Shown: piece by piece, positions 53,196 to 64,000 of the stretch
How positions within the stretch are numbered: position 1 is the first letter of the stretch
Layout of the letters: each line of letters starts with the position of its first letter
Source: Durusdinium trenchii
Lineage: Eukaryota; Sar; Dinophyceae; Suessiales; Symbiodiniaceae
DNA length: 64,000 nucleotides
Assembly: GCA_963970005.1 (NCBI GenBank)
Contig: CAXAMN010004180.1
Location: 38,046-102,045 of the forward strand
Reading direction: 5' to 3'
Program-made: the position numbers and the translations under genes
The notes under the pieces: model-generated
Told to the model about the DNA's origin: nothing
The model's input: only the letters and a program-made list of their open reading frames with translations
Databases searched by the model: none

Positions 53196-54476
53196 ATGTT
53201 AAACATGCGTCCTATCTAAAGTGCTTAGCACCGCATTTATGGGAACACTCATTTGGCGGTGACAAAGACTCCCCTAAAATGTTTTGTCCAACAAGGCATC
53301 CGGAAAACTACTTCTCCGATTTTCGAATAACCACTAACAAAGTCAGATAATTTAACATAGACTCAGACATAAAGCTTCCTCCATCGTCGGTCTTCGCGCG
53401 TCCGATGAACACCGCGCAGGAGATTCAGTCAGATCTATACAAAGGCTGCCACTCGCACCGCTTGGCCATAAGATCGGGTGAGTCTAACACGAGAATCGCC
53501 GTCCGCGTGGTCCGAAGCAGAGAACGCTCGCGAGCTTGCGACTCTGCGTCCGATGCCAGCATCTCCGGCGTCACACATGGCGTGTCCATTAAAGGCTCTG
53601 TAGAATTGTTGACATGTCTGTTTTGTTCAACATCTCTCTGACTTGCCATAAACGTCTAGAAAGAACCCATACTGAGCCATAATGCACTCCACATGAAAGG
53701 TGTAAAAGACATATTGTTTCGATGCAAGTAAGAATTCCAGGTATCAAAGAAGACCAAACGAAAATCGACGAGACGATCGAAGCGTAAGGGTGACCGACAG
53801 CTTAACAATGAAACCTTAAAAGATATATAGTCGGATCGGAGACATGGGTACAAACGTCAATGTGGGCATCCAAAAGATAAGGGTCAGCCGTGAAAAAGAC
53901 CCGCAAATGCTCATTAATTGGGGGAAGGGCACCTCAAACCGGCCAAACGCAACAACAGAACTAACGACAAACACAAACAAGCCTCGAACGTCGAGCCCGT
54001 CATGTCCTCTAAGCCAAAAAGCAGCAACGCGAAGGTCGAATTACCCAAGTAGTCCCGCGAACGACACGTCACCAAATAGACAAAGAAACGTGAAGGTCGA
54101 TCTACGCGAGTAGTAACACGGACGAAACTGACCCCACCCCCCCCACCCCCACCCACCCGAAAACCCTGTGAACTCGGATACATGTTGACGCTGGGGCAAA
54201 ACCCCCCCAGTTGGCCGAACATGTTGCAAAGCACCAAAAAGGTGCAACATGGGCTCCCACATTCATGTTTCTTTTTTTTGTGAGGCAAGGAATCAAAGAC
54301 GGCAACATCACTCTTGAACCTGTAACATACATCATATACAGCGTGATCCCACGCTACGAATGGGAAAGGTTCAGGTGGACCCCTCTCCAAGTCCCAAAGG
54401 GTCCTCCGGAACACCCGCGCCCGGTGAAGCGGGAGGTTCACCTCGTGGAAGCACAACCGCGCGAGGCACTGGGAGC

Positions 54477-54530
54477 CTCGTAAAGCATCGTGAGCGCCCC
54501 GTCCTTGACCAGCACATGTCGCACACCGAC
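54477..54530 (-). CDS. Propeller gene exon 7
   Basis: Exactly 18 codons (VGVRHVLVKDGALTMLYE), acceptor GCCAG before 54530 and a GC donor (GCTCCC) after 54477. Phase 0 at both ends. The donor choice is set by the perfect join to exon 8. Confidence 0.65.
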
Positions 54531-55497
54531 CTGGCGCGATGCATCCGGATGGCCCTTTGAATGACCTCAAGAGCTGAGAATATTGAGAAGGAACTTGAGA
54601 AGGATTTTACCAGATTTGACCTGTCAAAGGATAGACCAAAGGGTTTGACATGCTGGTATTTTGGACTCTAAGAAGGGCACCTGAAGCTATTTGTCTACCC
54701 GTCTCCCAGCAAGCCCAGTCACCAGCAAACCAATTAGAACAACAGCTACCAAGTCGCTATCTAGCCACCTTCCATGCTAGGCTTGTGGGTACTGCTTGGA
54801 CCAATGTTTCATGAACCCCAGCTATATTTTAGAAATTTTGAACCTTCAGCCCCCCTTCAATCTGCCCTCGGTCATCCTCGGTTAATTGCCAAGTGGCGCC
54901 GAGGGCATCCCAACCACCACCACTGGGGCCCAAAATTGGGCCAACCTGAGGCTTTTCGTTCTGGAAACTCCCAAGGGAAAAAGTCGGGGTCTCTGGCTGG
55001 CTCCAAACTACATAAAACATATCATGTAAGATATGTATCGAGATGTTGGGCATCTAGTTTTTGCGGCACCCGTCCGTTTTCTACATGACTCTCAATCCAA
55101 ACATGCACTGGGATGCGCTGGGCCGGCATTCCCTTCATGCATGCGTTCATGACAGCATGAGGGTTTTGTCAATTGAGCCTCACTCGTTTCATCCATATGC
55201 TCGACATGGAACCTCCAAGAATTCCAGAGAATGTCCACGAGTCCACCCTGTTCGTGCCATATAACTGTTGGGAAAGTCCGGTCCAAGTGCTGCTGATCTC
55301 TCAAACCTACGTAGATCCTGATCCTATAGAGGTCTTTTAAACTATTTTAAAATACACAATACGTAACAATGCAACAGCTTGCCCTCGTACTTTGTGTATG
55401 AATCAAATCCAGTATCATGGTGGTTGTGGTTGTACCAAGAACGAAATTCCTTCTGTTTCGCTGACATGACTGACGGATCCGCTTCATACCCTCTCGC

Positions 55498-55591
55498 CTT
55501 GCTCCACACCAGGCCATCTTCACTCAATGCGGCGCCAGCAGTCCAGCGCAAACCTTCGGGGCCAAACTGGGCGGTGTGGTAGGTCATGTAC
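55498..55591 (-). CDS. Propeller gene exon 6
   Basis: 94 bases, acceptor CGCAG before 55591 and a GC donor (GCGAGA) after 55498. A GT alternative 8 bases downstream (GTATGA) is possible but breaks the phase with exon 7. It encodes YMTYHTAQFG and a full blade motif, AGAALSEDGLVWSK. Confidence 0.72.
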
Positions 55592-56456
55592 CTGCGATGC
55601 TCATCGGTGACTCACGGATTCTGCAGCCGGAATCCGAGCAACCTGTGAGCAACCTGTGTTTGGTCTCTTAATGGTGCGTAATTAGCGTTTTTGGATTAAA
55701 TTCTCAAAGAAAATGTGTGAGCTCCCATATAGTATAAAACAGTATTATTACACACATATATTTCCCGGAGTCAATGAGGTTGAACACCCTTCAGCTCGGT
55801 TTGAGACTTTGGGCAGGTGACTCCAGTTGAAAGCAATTCCGTGTAACGCTCAAATTTTGAAGCGTCGAGCTGGTGAAAGGAGAAGCCTTTCCTGGTTCGA
55901 GGGCCCCCTGCTTGAGTCTTTAGATCAACCCAACAGCCGACAAAACAATGGCCTCATTCTGTCTTGTGCAAAGGAGAATTTCTCTTCTGCCTCAGTTTAA
56001 AATGTCCAACTGCCTCGCCTTTTGGCTAGTAGAAACATCTACAACTAATTACAGTAAGTGAGACAAAAAACATGTTGCAGTGACGACAGTCCTACAAGTA
56101 TCGCCACTACTCAACGTCCCCGAAATATGCCGCTCCCACCTTTCCTTTTCGACCGGCGATCCCCAAATGGGCCGCCGGACCACTTCCCAGACAGGCCAAG
56201 CACATCGCGGGTCTGCCAGGGCGGTAGCACGCGAGGCCAGGCCTTGCGTTTGGAAGATGAACTGGATAGCCTGCTGAGGCTAGTCACATGATGTCACATG
56301 TATCTGGCATCATCTGGCAAGGTTGAAACTACCAGGTTTGGCGTGTGCCGGTGTGTGCTTGACTCGACTGTATATCATTCTGGGGAAACCCACCAAACTG
56401 CCCAAACTGAACACCCCAAACGTTCTCCAACGGTCCAACAGTCACCGCCGCTTCAC

Positions 56457-56574
56457 AGCTCCGCCCCCAACGGGCTCCGCACCACGAAGAGGGCATCGAA
56501 GTCCTCTCCGCTCGGCGTCAGCAGCGCGTCTCCCGCGCGGTGCCAGGTGAGGCCATCGTCCGAAGTGGCCAGGC
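56457..56574 (-). CDS. Propeller gene exon 5
   Basis: 118 bases, acceptor CGGAG before 56574 and donor GTGAAG after 56457. Joined to exon 4 it gives IGLATSDDGLTWHRAGDALL, a perfect blade motif across the splice. It ends with FDALFVVRSPLGAEL, whose last codon is completed by exon 6. Confidence 0.75.
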
Positions 56575-58287
56575 CTCCGGTGAGGCCGGAGGCTTCTGGT
56601 CCTCCACTGGGGTAAGAGGCCCTTTTGGGAGTACTTTGGAGTCCATGGATTCAATGTCAAAGGCACAATATGAGGATAGAGAGGCAATCGAGATGTGCCA
56701 GCGACGACTAATTATGTTGTAAAGAAGGGAACCAGGACGAGCTGTTGTACCATAGGAAGATCTTTGACTATGGTTATGGCGTAGTATCACAAATAGTCAA
56801 ACTCAATCAACATCATCTGTTCCCCTAATACAACCTACTTTGTGGCCAGTGTACCCAAATGACCGGAGTAATTCATTGTAATTCATTCACGTTAATTCTG
56901 TTTGGTTGATCTACCTCTAGGGTGGTGGTTAGAAGACCCCCTACTCCCCAGCCACGTCTTCCACACGCTACATCTGCCAGACAATCAGAGACTACTCCAT
57001 GTGAGTCTTGCAGAGTGCATGTGAGTGGTGGCTGGCACCTGTGTCTTTTGTGACTTTCGCACACACTTCTTGTAGTACATGAGAAGCCGGCGTTCTTTGT
57101 TGCATGTGGGTCCCCGCTTCACCGGCTTGTGACAACTTGTTGACTCATGACTTAGCATTGTTAAGTGTATCAAACACGAGCATTCATCCATGACATGAAA
57201 AGTATGTTTCTCGAAGTTGTGCACAGTTTGACAACCCGGCTTTGTTTCTGACAGATGTTGTTGGTTTGGTGCATTCATGTGAGTATTCCTTGCCGTGGTC
57301 GGTCTTCAGAAAATAGAAACATATCCACCTCCTTCAGACACATGCGTATCTCACTCGAAGATACAACCCACTCCTTGTATCTCCTTGTCAGAACGAAGCA
57401 AAGGACCTTCATAGTCTCACAAAAACCCAAGTTGTACACTCTCCAGCGCGGCGTGCAAGTCCATTTCCAAATCTTTGAGAAATCTCGTCTCCTCTTCAAC
57501 TCTGCGTGAATGGAGAGTTGCTGAGTGAGTGATGCTGCTAGGGGCCCGGTTGCCTTCCTGTACAGCTCACTCTGTGAAGTGTGTCAACAGCTGGTTTCAT
57601 CTCACCGTGGTTGAAACCAACCTGTCGAAGCCGAACCTTGTGTTGCAGTGGAAGGCATCGCGTTTTCGGTGTTGCAGTGGCTTGCCGAAAGCGTCAGCCT
57701 TTGCCTTCTGAATTGTTTCTCTGAAGATCCAGCGATTTGCCTTACGGAACATCCCAAAGCCATCAGGTTGTCGATGCTGTAGGCAAGAAGGGTGTTGTCA
57801 GTCCGAGTTGAGCCGCACAGGAGCGGCATTTCCGTGCCTTTTTGTGTGCTTGTGGTTACTTTTTCCTTGCGAATCACATGAGCTGGACCGAGAGTAAGTT
57901 GTCAAAGATCTTTGCGCTGCAGCCTCTTGTCAGTCGTGTCTGTGGACAAGAATGACTGTCAAATCTTGTACACACCTCCAAACACACAAGTCAGAGTGGC
58001 AACAACTTCATCATGGCTCCGGCATGATAATATGAGCAGCCGGAGCCAAGTCACCACAGCCGAAGCACATTCACTGGCAGGTCACAGTGATGTTGACACA
58101 CACCCATTTCCTGGTGAGTCGTTTTCTCAAGACCCCACGTTGCGAGACTCAAAATTCAGCCACTGCCCTCTATGGCACATGATCAACTCACTATAATCGA
58201 CATCAATGTCAAAAACATGTCCAGTGAACCCCACGTTCCCGCCACCTTCACTCACCTAGTTGCACCGGTCCGGTGCTTCCAGGCAGC

Positions 58288-58332
58288 CAATCTGCATGCG
58301 AATGCCTTCGTTGGGCAATCCATCCAGGCCTC
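58288..58332 (-). CDS. Propeller gene exon 4
   Basis: 45 bases, acceptor CGCAG before 58332 and a GC donor (GCTGCC) after 58288. It encodes GLDGLPNEGIRMQI, and phases match on both sides. One of the smallest exons here. Confidence 0.62.
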
Positions 58333-58757
58333 CTGCGCCGGTCATTGCCAAGATATATATGTTGGAGGTCAGTGCCACAAGTGGAAAATGGATGAACGTG
58401 ATGGAACGTGGATTCAAGGATTCTTGGTATCAATCAAGAAACTAAAATAAATTAAAACTAAATTGTCGTTGTATCATGAGCACCAGTGGTTGAACCATAA
58501 AAAAATCAGCGACGGACAGGGGAAGGCTGGTGACTGATCGTCGCGCATCCACGGACCAACTGGGAGGAGCGTTCGTTGTGAGGTAGCTGAATGCAAGCTT
58601 TTGCGTTCGTCATTGAACACCCGAAGTCTGGATCATCCACAGATCCAGCCATAATGCAAACATCATCAAACATCTTAGACCAACTATCTTCGCATCGTCC
58701 AACCGTCATCCAACCTGACATCCTTGGCATCTGCCCACCACTCTCTGTCTCTGTCAC

Positions 58758-58817
58758 CGTCTCCGCCTCCAAAGTAGTACATCCAAAGGGTGCCATTGGG
58801 CAGCTCCACCACATCCC
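58758..58817 (-). CDS. Propeller gene exon 3
   Basis: 60 bases, acceptor TACAG before 58817 and donor GTGACA after 58758. It encodes DVVELPNGTLWMYYFGGGD, a blade strand pair, and continues exon 2 exactly in phase (VHVGV-GDVVELP). Confidence 0.75.
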
Positions 58818-59224
58818 CTGTAGCGAGGAGCGAGACGCTGGGTGGGCCCTCGCCTCTGTTCAGCTCCATTGGAGGCCTCACCTCATCCAGAAGGCGGGTC
58901 CAACATAGAGATTATGTTTGGTCGTCTTCTCAAATATGATCGCATCTACAACGTTCGACTCAGCATGCCATCCAGCAAAACTGGAGGTTCAAGAAACATT
59001 CCCAACAAGTAGCCCACGGACTTTGAAATCACTTGGGTTCCTTTAGCAGGAATTACGTACTTATACACATCCATATACTATTCGGTAACTGCATATTCAA
59101 GTTCCATGCTCCTGTCCCCATGGGTTGTGCCACGTTCCGGTGAGTCCTCAACTTCTGACACCCAAACAGCGAGTCGTTTGGTGCAGCATCGGCCATGGGT
59201 CGGTATCGCACTGAGTGGCCGGAC

Positions 59225-59282
59225 CCACCCCAACGTGCACGCAATCGAAGCCCTCCTCTGAGGGGTCCAAGCAGGCGCCACC
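59225..59282 (-). CDS. Propeller gene exon 2
   Basis: 58 bases, acceptor AGCAG before 59282 and donor GTCCGG after 59225. It encodes GGACLDPSEEGFDCVHVGV, with the acidic FDC/VHVG turn typical of the family. Confidence 0.75.
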
Positions 59283-59993
59283 CTGCTTGGCTGGAGACAG
59301 GCTTGGGTGCCTTTTTGGCAGGAGGGATAGTTTGAAGGGGGAAATTATGGAAAGCGCCAATGCCAAACTTGTCAAACATCAGAACAAACATGGTTCAATG
59401 ATCCGTCACAAGTCAAACATATAATATATACATATACCGTATATAAAAATCTAATTGTCTTTAAAAGCGCCAGGGTTAGTTTCTGGCCTCTGTCATGACT
59501 CTTATCAGCCAAAAATATTCGAGTCATGTAACGTGTTGTTCTTGTTTATCTGCTGACTTTTATGAGATGTGACATCTCAGAAAAGTGGGGGGGTTGTGAG
59601 GGAACAAGAAATCAAACTTCTGATGAAGCACCAGCGGATCTATCAGTCCAATGAGAGGAACCACTTAGAGGAACCACTTATATAGTTGAACCAAAGATTC
59701 CACGACCTCAAGATCAATTCCGAAGTTCTTCCCTCTAGAATAACATGGACATATTTAGAAAGTAAAGAGAGTACCCGCTCAAGGAAACAAGCCGACCCGG
59801 CAAGCTGCTTATTGGTGGTCGTGAAAAATTCCCGCATGTCCCCAAAAGACCACTCTAACCGATCATCCGTGTCACACTCCGTGTCACATATCCTTACCAA
59901 ACCCACTCCTATCCATCCCAACGATCACCACCGTCCTCAACGAACCCACCATCCCCTTCCCACAGCCCTTTCTGCCCCCCCTTTCTACGGCAC

Positions 59994-60100
59994 CTCTAAG
60001 GGCCCCTTTCGCCGGCGCCACTTAAGGCCGTCGTCGCTCTCAGCGCAGCCGATACGGCCGGTGGGGAGGAAGGCCTTGAGGCCCTTCGACCACTCGGCAC
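59994..60100 (-). CDS. Propeller gene exon 1 (first exon resolved)
   Basis: 107 bases, acceptor CCCAG before 60100 and donor GTGCCG after 59994. It encodes WSKGLKAFLPTGRIG and the blade motif CAESDDGLKWRRRKG. It starts in mid-codon, so at least one coding exon lies upstream. A 48-base candidate at 61063-61110 (RPQPLLVPRKEGPQ) has a suitable character, but a linking exon would still be needed. Confidence 0.72.
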
Positions 60101-63100
60101 CTGGGAGCCGAGTAGAAGTCCATTGAGTTTGTGAGAAAAAGTTACCTCATTGATGATGTTCAGATATCTTCGGGTTTCCCTCTTTTGATCCACATCGATT
60201 CTCATCGAATCTCCAAACCTCCCGGATTGAACATGACTGTGAAAATCTCCACCCGCCTGCACGTCCATAGTACCACATCCGCCAAGGACCTGAGAATTTC
60301 AGAAGATGTTCCGAGCAATTCTTACCCCGATGTGAATCAATGTCACACAAACAATTCCCGGAATGCCTTTTGGAACTTTTCGCACATCCCCAACAGAGTT
60401 GCATCCGGTTTGGCATGTTTATCAACCCTATCCCTTGAAGGAGGCTGCTTCCGGGAATTCAATTTGAATGGACAGGTTGAAGGCTGTGAACATCCTCCGT
60501 CCTCCAGCATGGGCTCTTGACAAAGGTTTGATGAGGTCATCAAGAGTCAATGTGGGCGGCTTCCTCCAATGTGGAACAGAAGCTGTTTCAGTTGGTTATC
60601 AGTATGTCCGAACCAAACAAAACAACGCCTCCTGAACCCCTCAAACAGTGCGCAGTCCAGAGATGTAGCCATTTGGGTGGATGAGAATCTTCAGTAGTTG
60701 TCACTCATCGAAAAGAGCTGGAGAGTCAAGATCTAGTAGCGTGAGCCACCCCTAGGATTCCCTGCCACCTGCTTGGCTTGGTGGCTTCACCACTGGGCTG
60801 GCAGAGTTCCGGGCATCCCACCTGCGGATTGACGCTGGCTTCAGGTTCAAAGTGGGTTCTCCCTAGCAGAATCTGAGGAGATCTGAGAAAGCGATCCATG
60901 CAACTTGGTATGTGACACTGCACTTCTTCACTCTGAACCCTTGTAATCGGAGGGGGGATGAGTTTGGTGGAAATCACTCTCAGAGATTCCTATATTCCTT
61001 TGAAAAACCATGAACAGTGTCCATCAACATGTCCCAAGCACAGTCAGGTCGGGGCTCCCGGCCACTGTGGCCCCTCCTTCCGCGGCACCAGCAGCGGCTG
61101 GGGGCGCCCGCTAGGGGCTCCCCGCGGCGAAATGCCTGGCCTTGAATGGGAGCACGTGCTAAACCCTTTTGCTCCCCCATGGTTCCACACAAAGCCCAAT
61201 CTCAGGCAGGATTCTTCCATCTGCCTTAAAGCCTTTGAAAAAATGGAAGAGTATGGAAGAGTGAAAAGATTTGAAGAGCTGTTACAGCCATTGTTTCTTT
61301 CAACTCGAAGTCAATTCTAAGCGCAGCAGTGCAATAGGCTAGATTCAGCTAAGTAGCATGAAATAGCATTGTATAAATAGCTAGAATGCCACGCAGTCTG
61401 GAGGTTGAGCGGCTGCTCCGAGCCCTGATCAGAGAACCCGCCCCGGTCGCACACCTGGGCGCGAGCGACCTGAGCGACCAGGTCCGGTAGGGTGACCATC
61501 TTGTGACCTGAGAGAAGCGATTTGGAGAGGCCTTCCAAGGTCTGGCCGAGGTGGAAAAACCATTGGAAACCATGGAAAACCACGTCATTCACTGGTTCCC
61601 ACATGTGTCCTGCAACATGTTAAACGTTGACTGGTTTGAAGATCTTTCCCTGTCCTTTGTGCTTCTGGCATGTGCTGCTTTGTTGAGCTCTCCGGCAAAA
61701 TTCAAGGAGATTGTGCAAGTTGCAGCTGCCAGCACCAACCACCTGACCGGCCAAGTGTCCAAAGATCTCGGCAAGTCAATTGATTTTGAACCATGAATAT
61801 TCGTCCATCATGAACGGACGGTGCATCGACTTGGTGAATTATTGGGATAGAACCGGGTAGAGTGAACATCGAGAAAATGCACCGTGAATTCTCCCAGTAC
61901 CACATATACAGCACACACAGCACTTCAATTCTTCGTCTGATTCAGGCCACCGACTCACCATGTCCTGAGTGTGTTCAATCATTTACTCACAGTCATCCAG
62001 GATCCGGGTCCCGGGTGATGCGGCGCCCGCTCAAAGCCGAGCTGCACCACCCGTGGGGCCAAGCGGTGGCCGCAGCAGTTCCAACCAGAGAATGGTCCGC
62101 ATCCGGCCTGGGGAAAGCCAAGACTTCGACCAGAGTGAGGAGTAGTGCTTCAAGACTTGGCGGTCTGGCAGTGGGATCCTTGTATCCAACAGAGTTCCAC
62201 TGTCGTTCATTGAAAGAGTTTCTGCATCCCGTTGCTACCGGATACTGAGGTTCACTCCCCCCAATTGATCCAAAAAGTGGTTATCTAAAATGATTTTTCA
62301 ATATTCTTCACACTTCAAAGCTGCACATGTCATTTAACTTAACACGTGCAAAAAGAAACCCACTCTCGCAAACGGTTTTGGCCCAAACTGGCTAATTTGA
62401 CAAGTGTGCAAATCTGTCGCTGCCAACCATTTTATTTGAGACCCATTTTAGATAAATTAATCCACTAAATGTGTCAAATAAAAAGGCTTTTCCGTGGTCG
62501 AGCACACTCACTTTAGATAGCCGGTAGCAACGGGGATGTTTCCGTAGCAAATACCATCAAACACCGTGCACGCTTCTCAAATGATAAACGATATTCCAAA
62601 ATATTCCAAAAACCTTCAAAGGTGATTTTCCAAGCACTTCACCCCTGCACACGTTCAGTAATCGAATCGAATTACATCCCCTTTATGCATGAAAACACAT
62701 AATTAAAATGCTGATATATACTTCCTGGTGGGAAAGTGTTTCAGTTCACTTGTCTTTCAAGGCTATACTCAGCCCACGGTCCTTCCAGCCGCGTTCAGCG
62801 CGGCGGCCCCGCGTATGCATGGCTGACAGGCCAAGCAGTGGAATTCAGAAGACCCTTTCGTCTTGGACTGGAGTCTCTGACATCCTCTCCGAGCTTTGAT
62901 ACCAAAAAGTAGATTCCATGTCACTCAAAAGATAGTGCTTCAAACGATTTTCGACAGGTGGAAAGAAGGGTGCTTTGATATAGAGGCTTTGCAGGGTGAA
63001 CTTTGCTTCAGGATTCCCGGACATTTCTATTGGCAACCTCATAGCCCCAGAGTAAACCGTCACAGTAAAGCTTTCGTGTTCGTAAGCATCGATGGTTGGA

Positions 63101-64000
63101 AGACCTTTATGACGGACTTGGTGCTCTATTTTGAACCATGGCCACAGCTTGATTCGGTCATGTTTTTGGAAAAGTGTCTAGATGTTACATGTGTCAAAGC
63201 AAGCGAGGCTTGGTGAGGGTGAGAAAATGATTAAAACAGCAAGCTGCCAAGTCCTGACCTGGCACTGATTCGCAAAGACTTTTGACCAGCAATCACCAGG
63301 CGACGTTTCCACCTCTAATCGATTCTGATCGCGCGTTCCTGGTCACGCCGACGACAGGACGCTCATCAATCGCAGATGATTCACCTGCACCCTCTGACCT
63401 AAGCCACGGACATGCAAGCTGGGTGGGCAGGAATCATCCGACACAGCATGATCACTGGTAACCGTGGTGAACAGGGCAGGTGCCTGGTGGGTCTTACATG
63501 CTTTTGTGGAAGGTCGCAAAGCTCTGAGAAATGACATGAACAGTTCTAAGCCATTCTAAGCCTAAGTGGAATGAACCCGCAAGACTGGGTTTTAAGACCT
63601 TGCTCACGCTGAATCACAACTCCTATCACAGGCACTGACAGGCACCGTTGCTTATTCGATTCCCTTTAAAGTACAACACCTAAACACCCAACCGCCAAGT
63701 TTGGGTGGGTGCCACCATGAACCATTGCAGGTTCTCCAAGCTGAAGACCCAACATCCGTCGAACAGAAAAGACGTGTAGGGGTAGACATTCCAACATGAG
63801 CAAAGAAGTGGTTGCAAGTTGGTCTTTTGAAAGGGCCAAAAGCCCTCACGACTTCTCAAATGCCAAAAGCTGTGACTCGACAGGCCGCAAAATGTGCAAG
63901 TCCATCAAGTCTTTTCACCAAATGGCCACTCACAAAGCGTGATAGCTTGTGATATGGGAGAGATCCACCATTCCCATCAAGGAAAGCGAGTTCTCCGCTG
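60101..64000. other. Upstream region of the propeller gene; no firm exons
   Basis: N-terminal exons of the propeller gene should lie here, but only the weak candidate at 61063-61110 was found. GC-rich patches at about 61400-61510, 61995-62140 and 62770-62890 have open frames on both strands without recognisable motifs or splice pairs. No RNA gene was seen. Confidence 0.4.

Larger units (their letters stand above)
49024..60100 (-). other. Multi-exon gene for a glycosidase-like beta-propeller protein (gene span)
   Basis: At least nine short exons on the minus strand join in phase. Together they encode repeated blades of the pattern G-hydrophobic-A-x-S-x-DGL-x-W followed by acidic turns and aromatic strands (FDALFV, WRLYYVG, LWMYYFG). 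This is the pattern of the five-bladed beta-propeller shared by glycoside hydrolase families 32/43/62/68/117/130, so a role in cutting or binding carbohydrate is likely but not shown. Donors are GT in six introns and GC in three. In eight of nine exons the acceptor AG is followed by G. Introns run from about 0.2 to 4.8 kb; intron 7 (49698-54476) carries a nested transposase-like gene. The N-terminal exons upstream of 60100 are not resolved, so the protein is incomplete here. Expression and function are inferred. Confidence 0.7.

Overview
The window looks like nuclear DNA of a dinoflagellate, most likely of the Symbiodiniaceae type (inference). The grounds are: a spliced gene whose introns mix GT and GC donors and whose acceptors are nearly always AG followed by G; a retroelement that joins a cytosine-methyltransferase-like domain to a reverse transcriptase, a combination reported from Symbiodinium; and a dispersed short repeat built on the palindrome GCTACTAGTAGC. 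Most of the window is gene-poor intergenic or intronic DNA with microsatellites. No rRNA, tRNA, CRISPR array or bacterial-style operon was seen.

Layout. 1-5.8 kb: low-complexity and non-coding DNA. 5.77-7.82 kb (minus): an intronless gene for a ubiquitin-specific protease with two ubiquitin-interacting motifs. 7.8-11.1 kb: repeats. 11.09-20.31 kb: an A/T-rich block unlike its surroundings, read here as one integrated virus-like or Polinton-like element. It has degenerate terminal inverted repeats with G/C runs, a broken capsid-like gene, several small ORFs, and a broken family-B DNA polymerase fused to an SF1 helicase. The helicase is cut short by a 45-bp inverted repeat that brackets a 761-base assembly gap. 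20.3-39.4 kb: gene-poor DNA with dispersed palindromic repeats, minisatellites and the last two exons of one minus-strand gene (31.6-32.0 kb). 39.4-46.7 kb (minus): an apparently intact DIRS/Ngaro-like retrotransposon (Gag with zinc knuckle; methyltransferase-like + RT + RNase H; tyrosine recombinase). 49.0-60.1 kb (minus): a gene in at least nine small exons for a glycosidase-like beta-propeller protein. Its 4.8-kb seventh intron holds a broken transposase-like gene and a tandem-repeat ORF. 60.1-64 kb: no firmly supported gene.

How the parts relate. The virus-like block carries capsid and replication genes together, so it is better explained as an integrated dsDNA virus or self-synthesising transposon than as a retroelement. 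At least 13 frameshifts and several in-frame stops show that it is now dead. The retrotransposon in the same window keeps all its long frames open, so it is probably young. The exons of the propeller gene join in phase with each other, which supports both the gene model and the dinoflagellate assignment.
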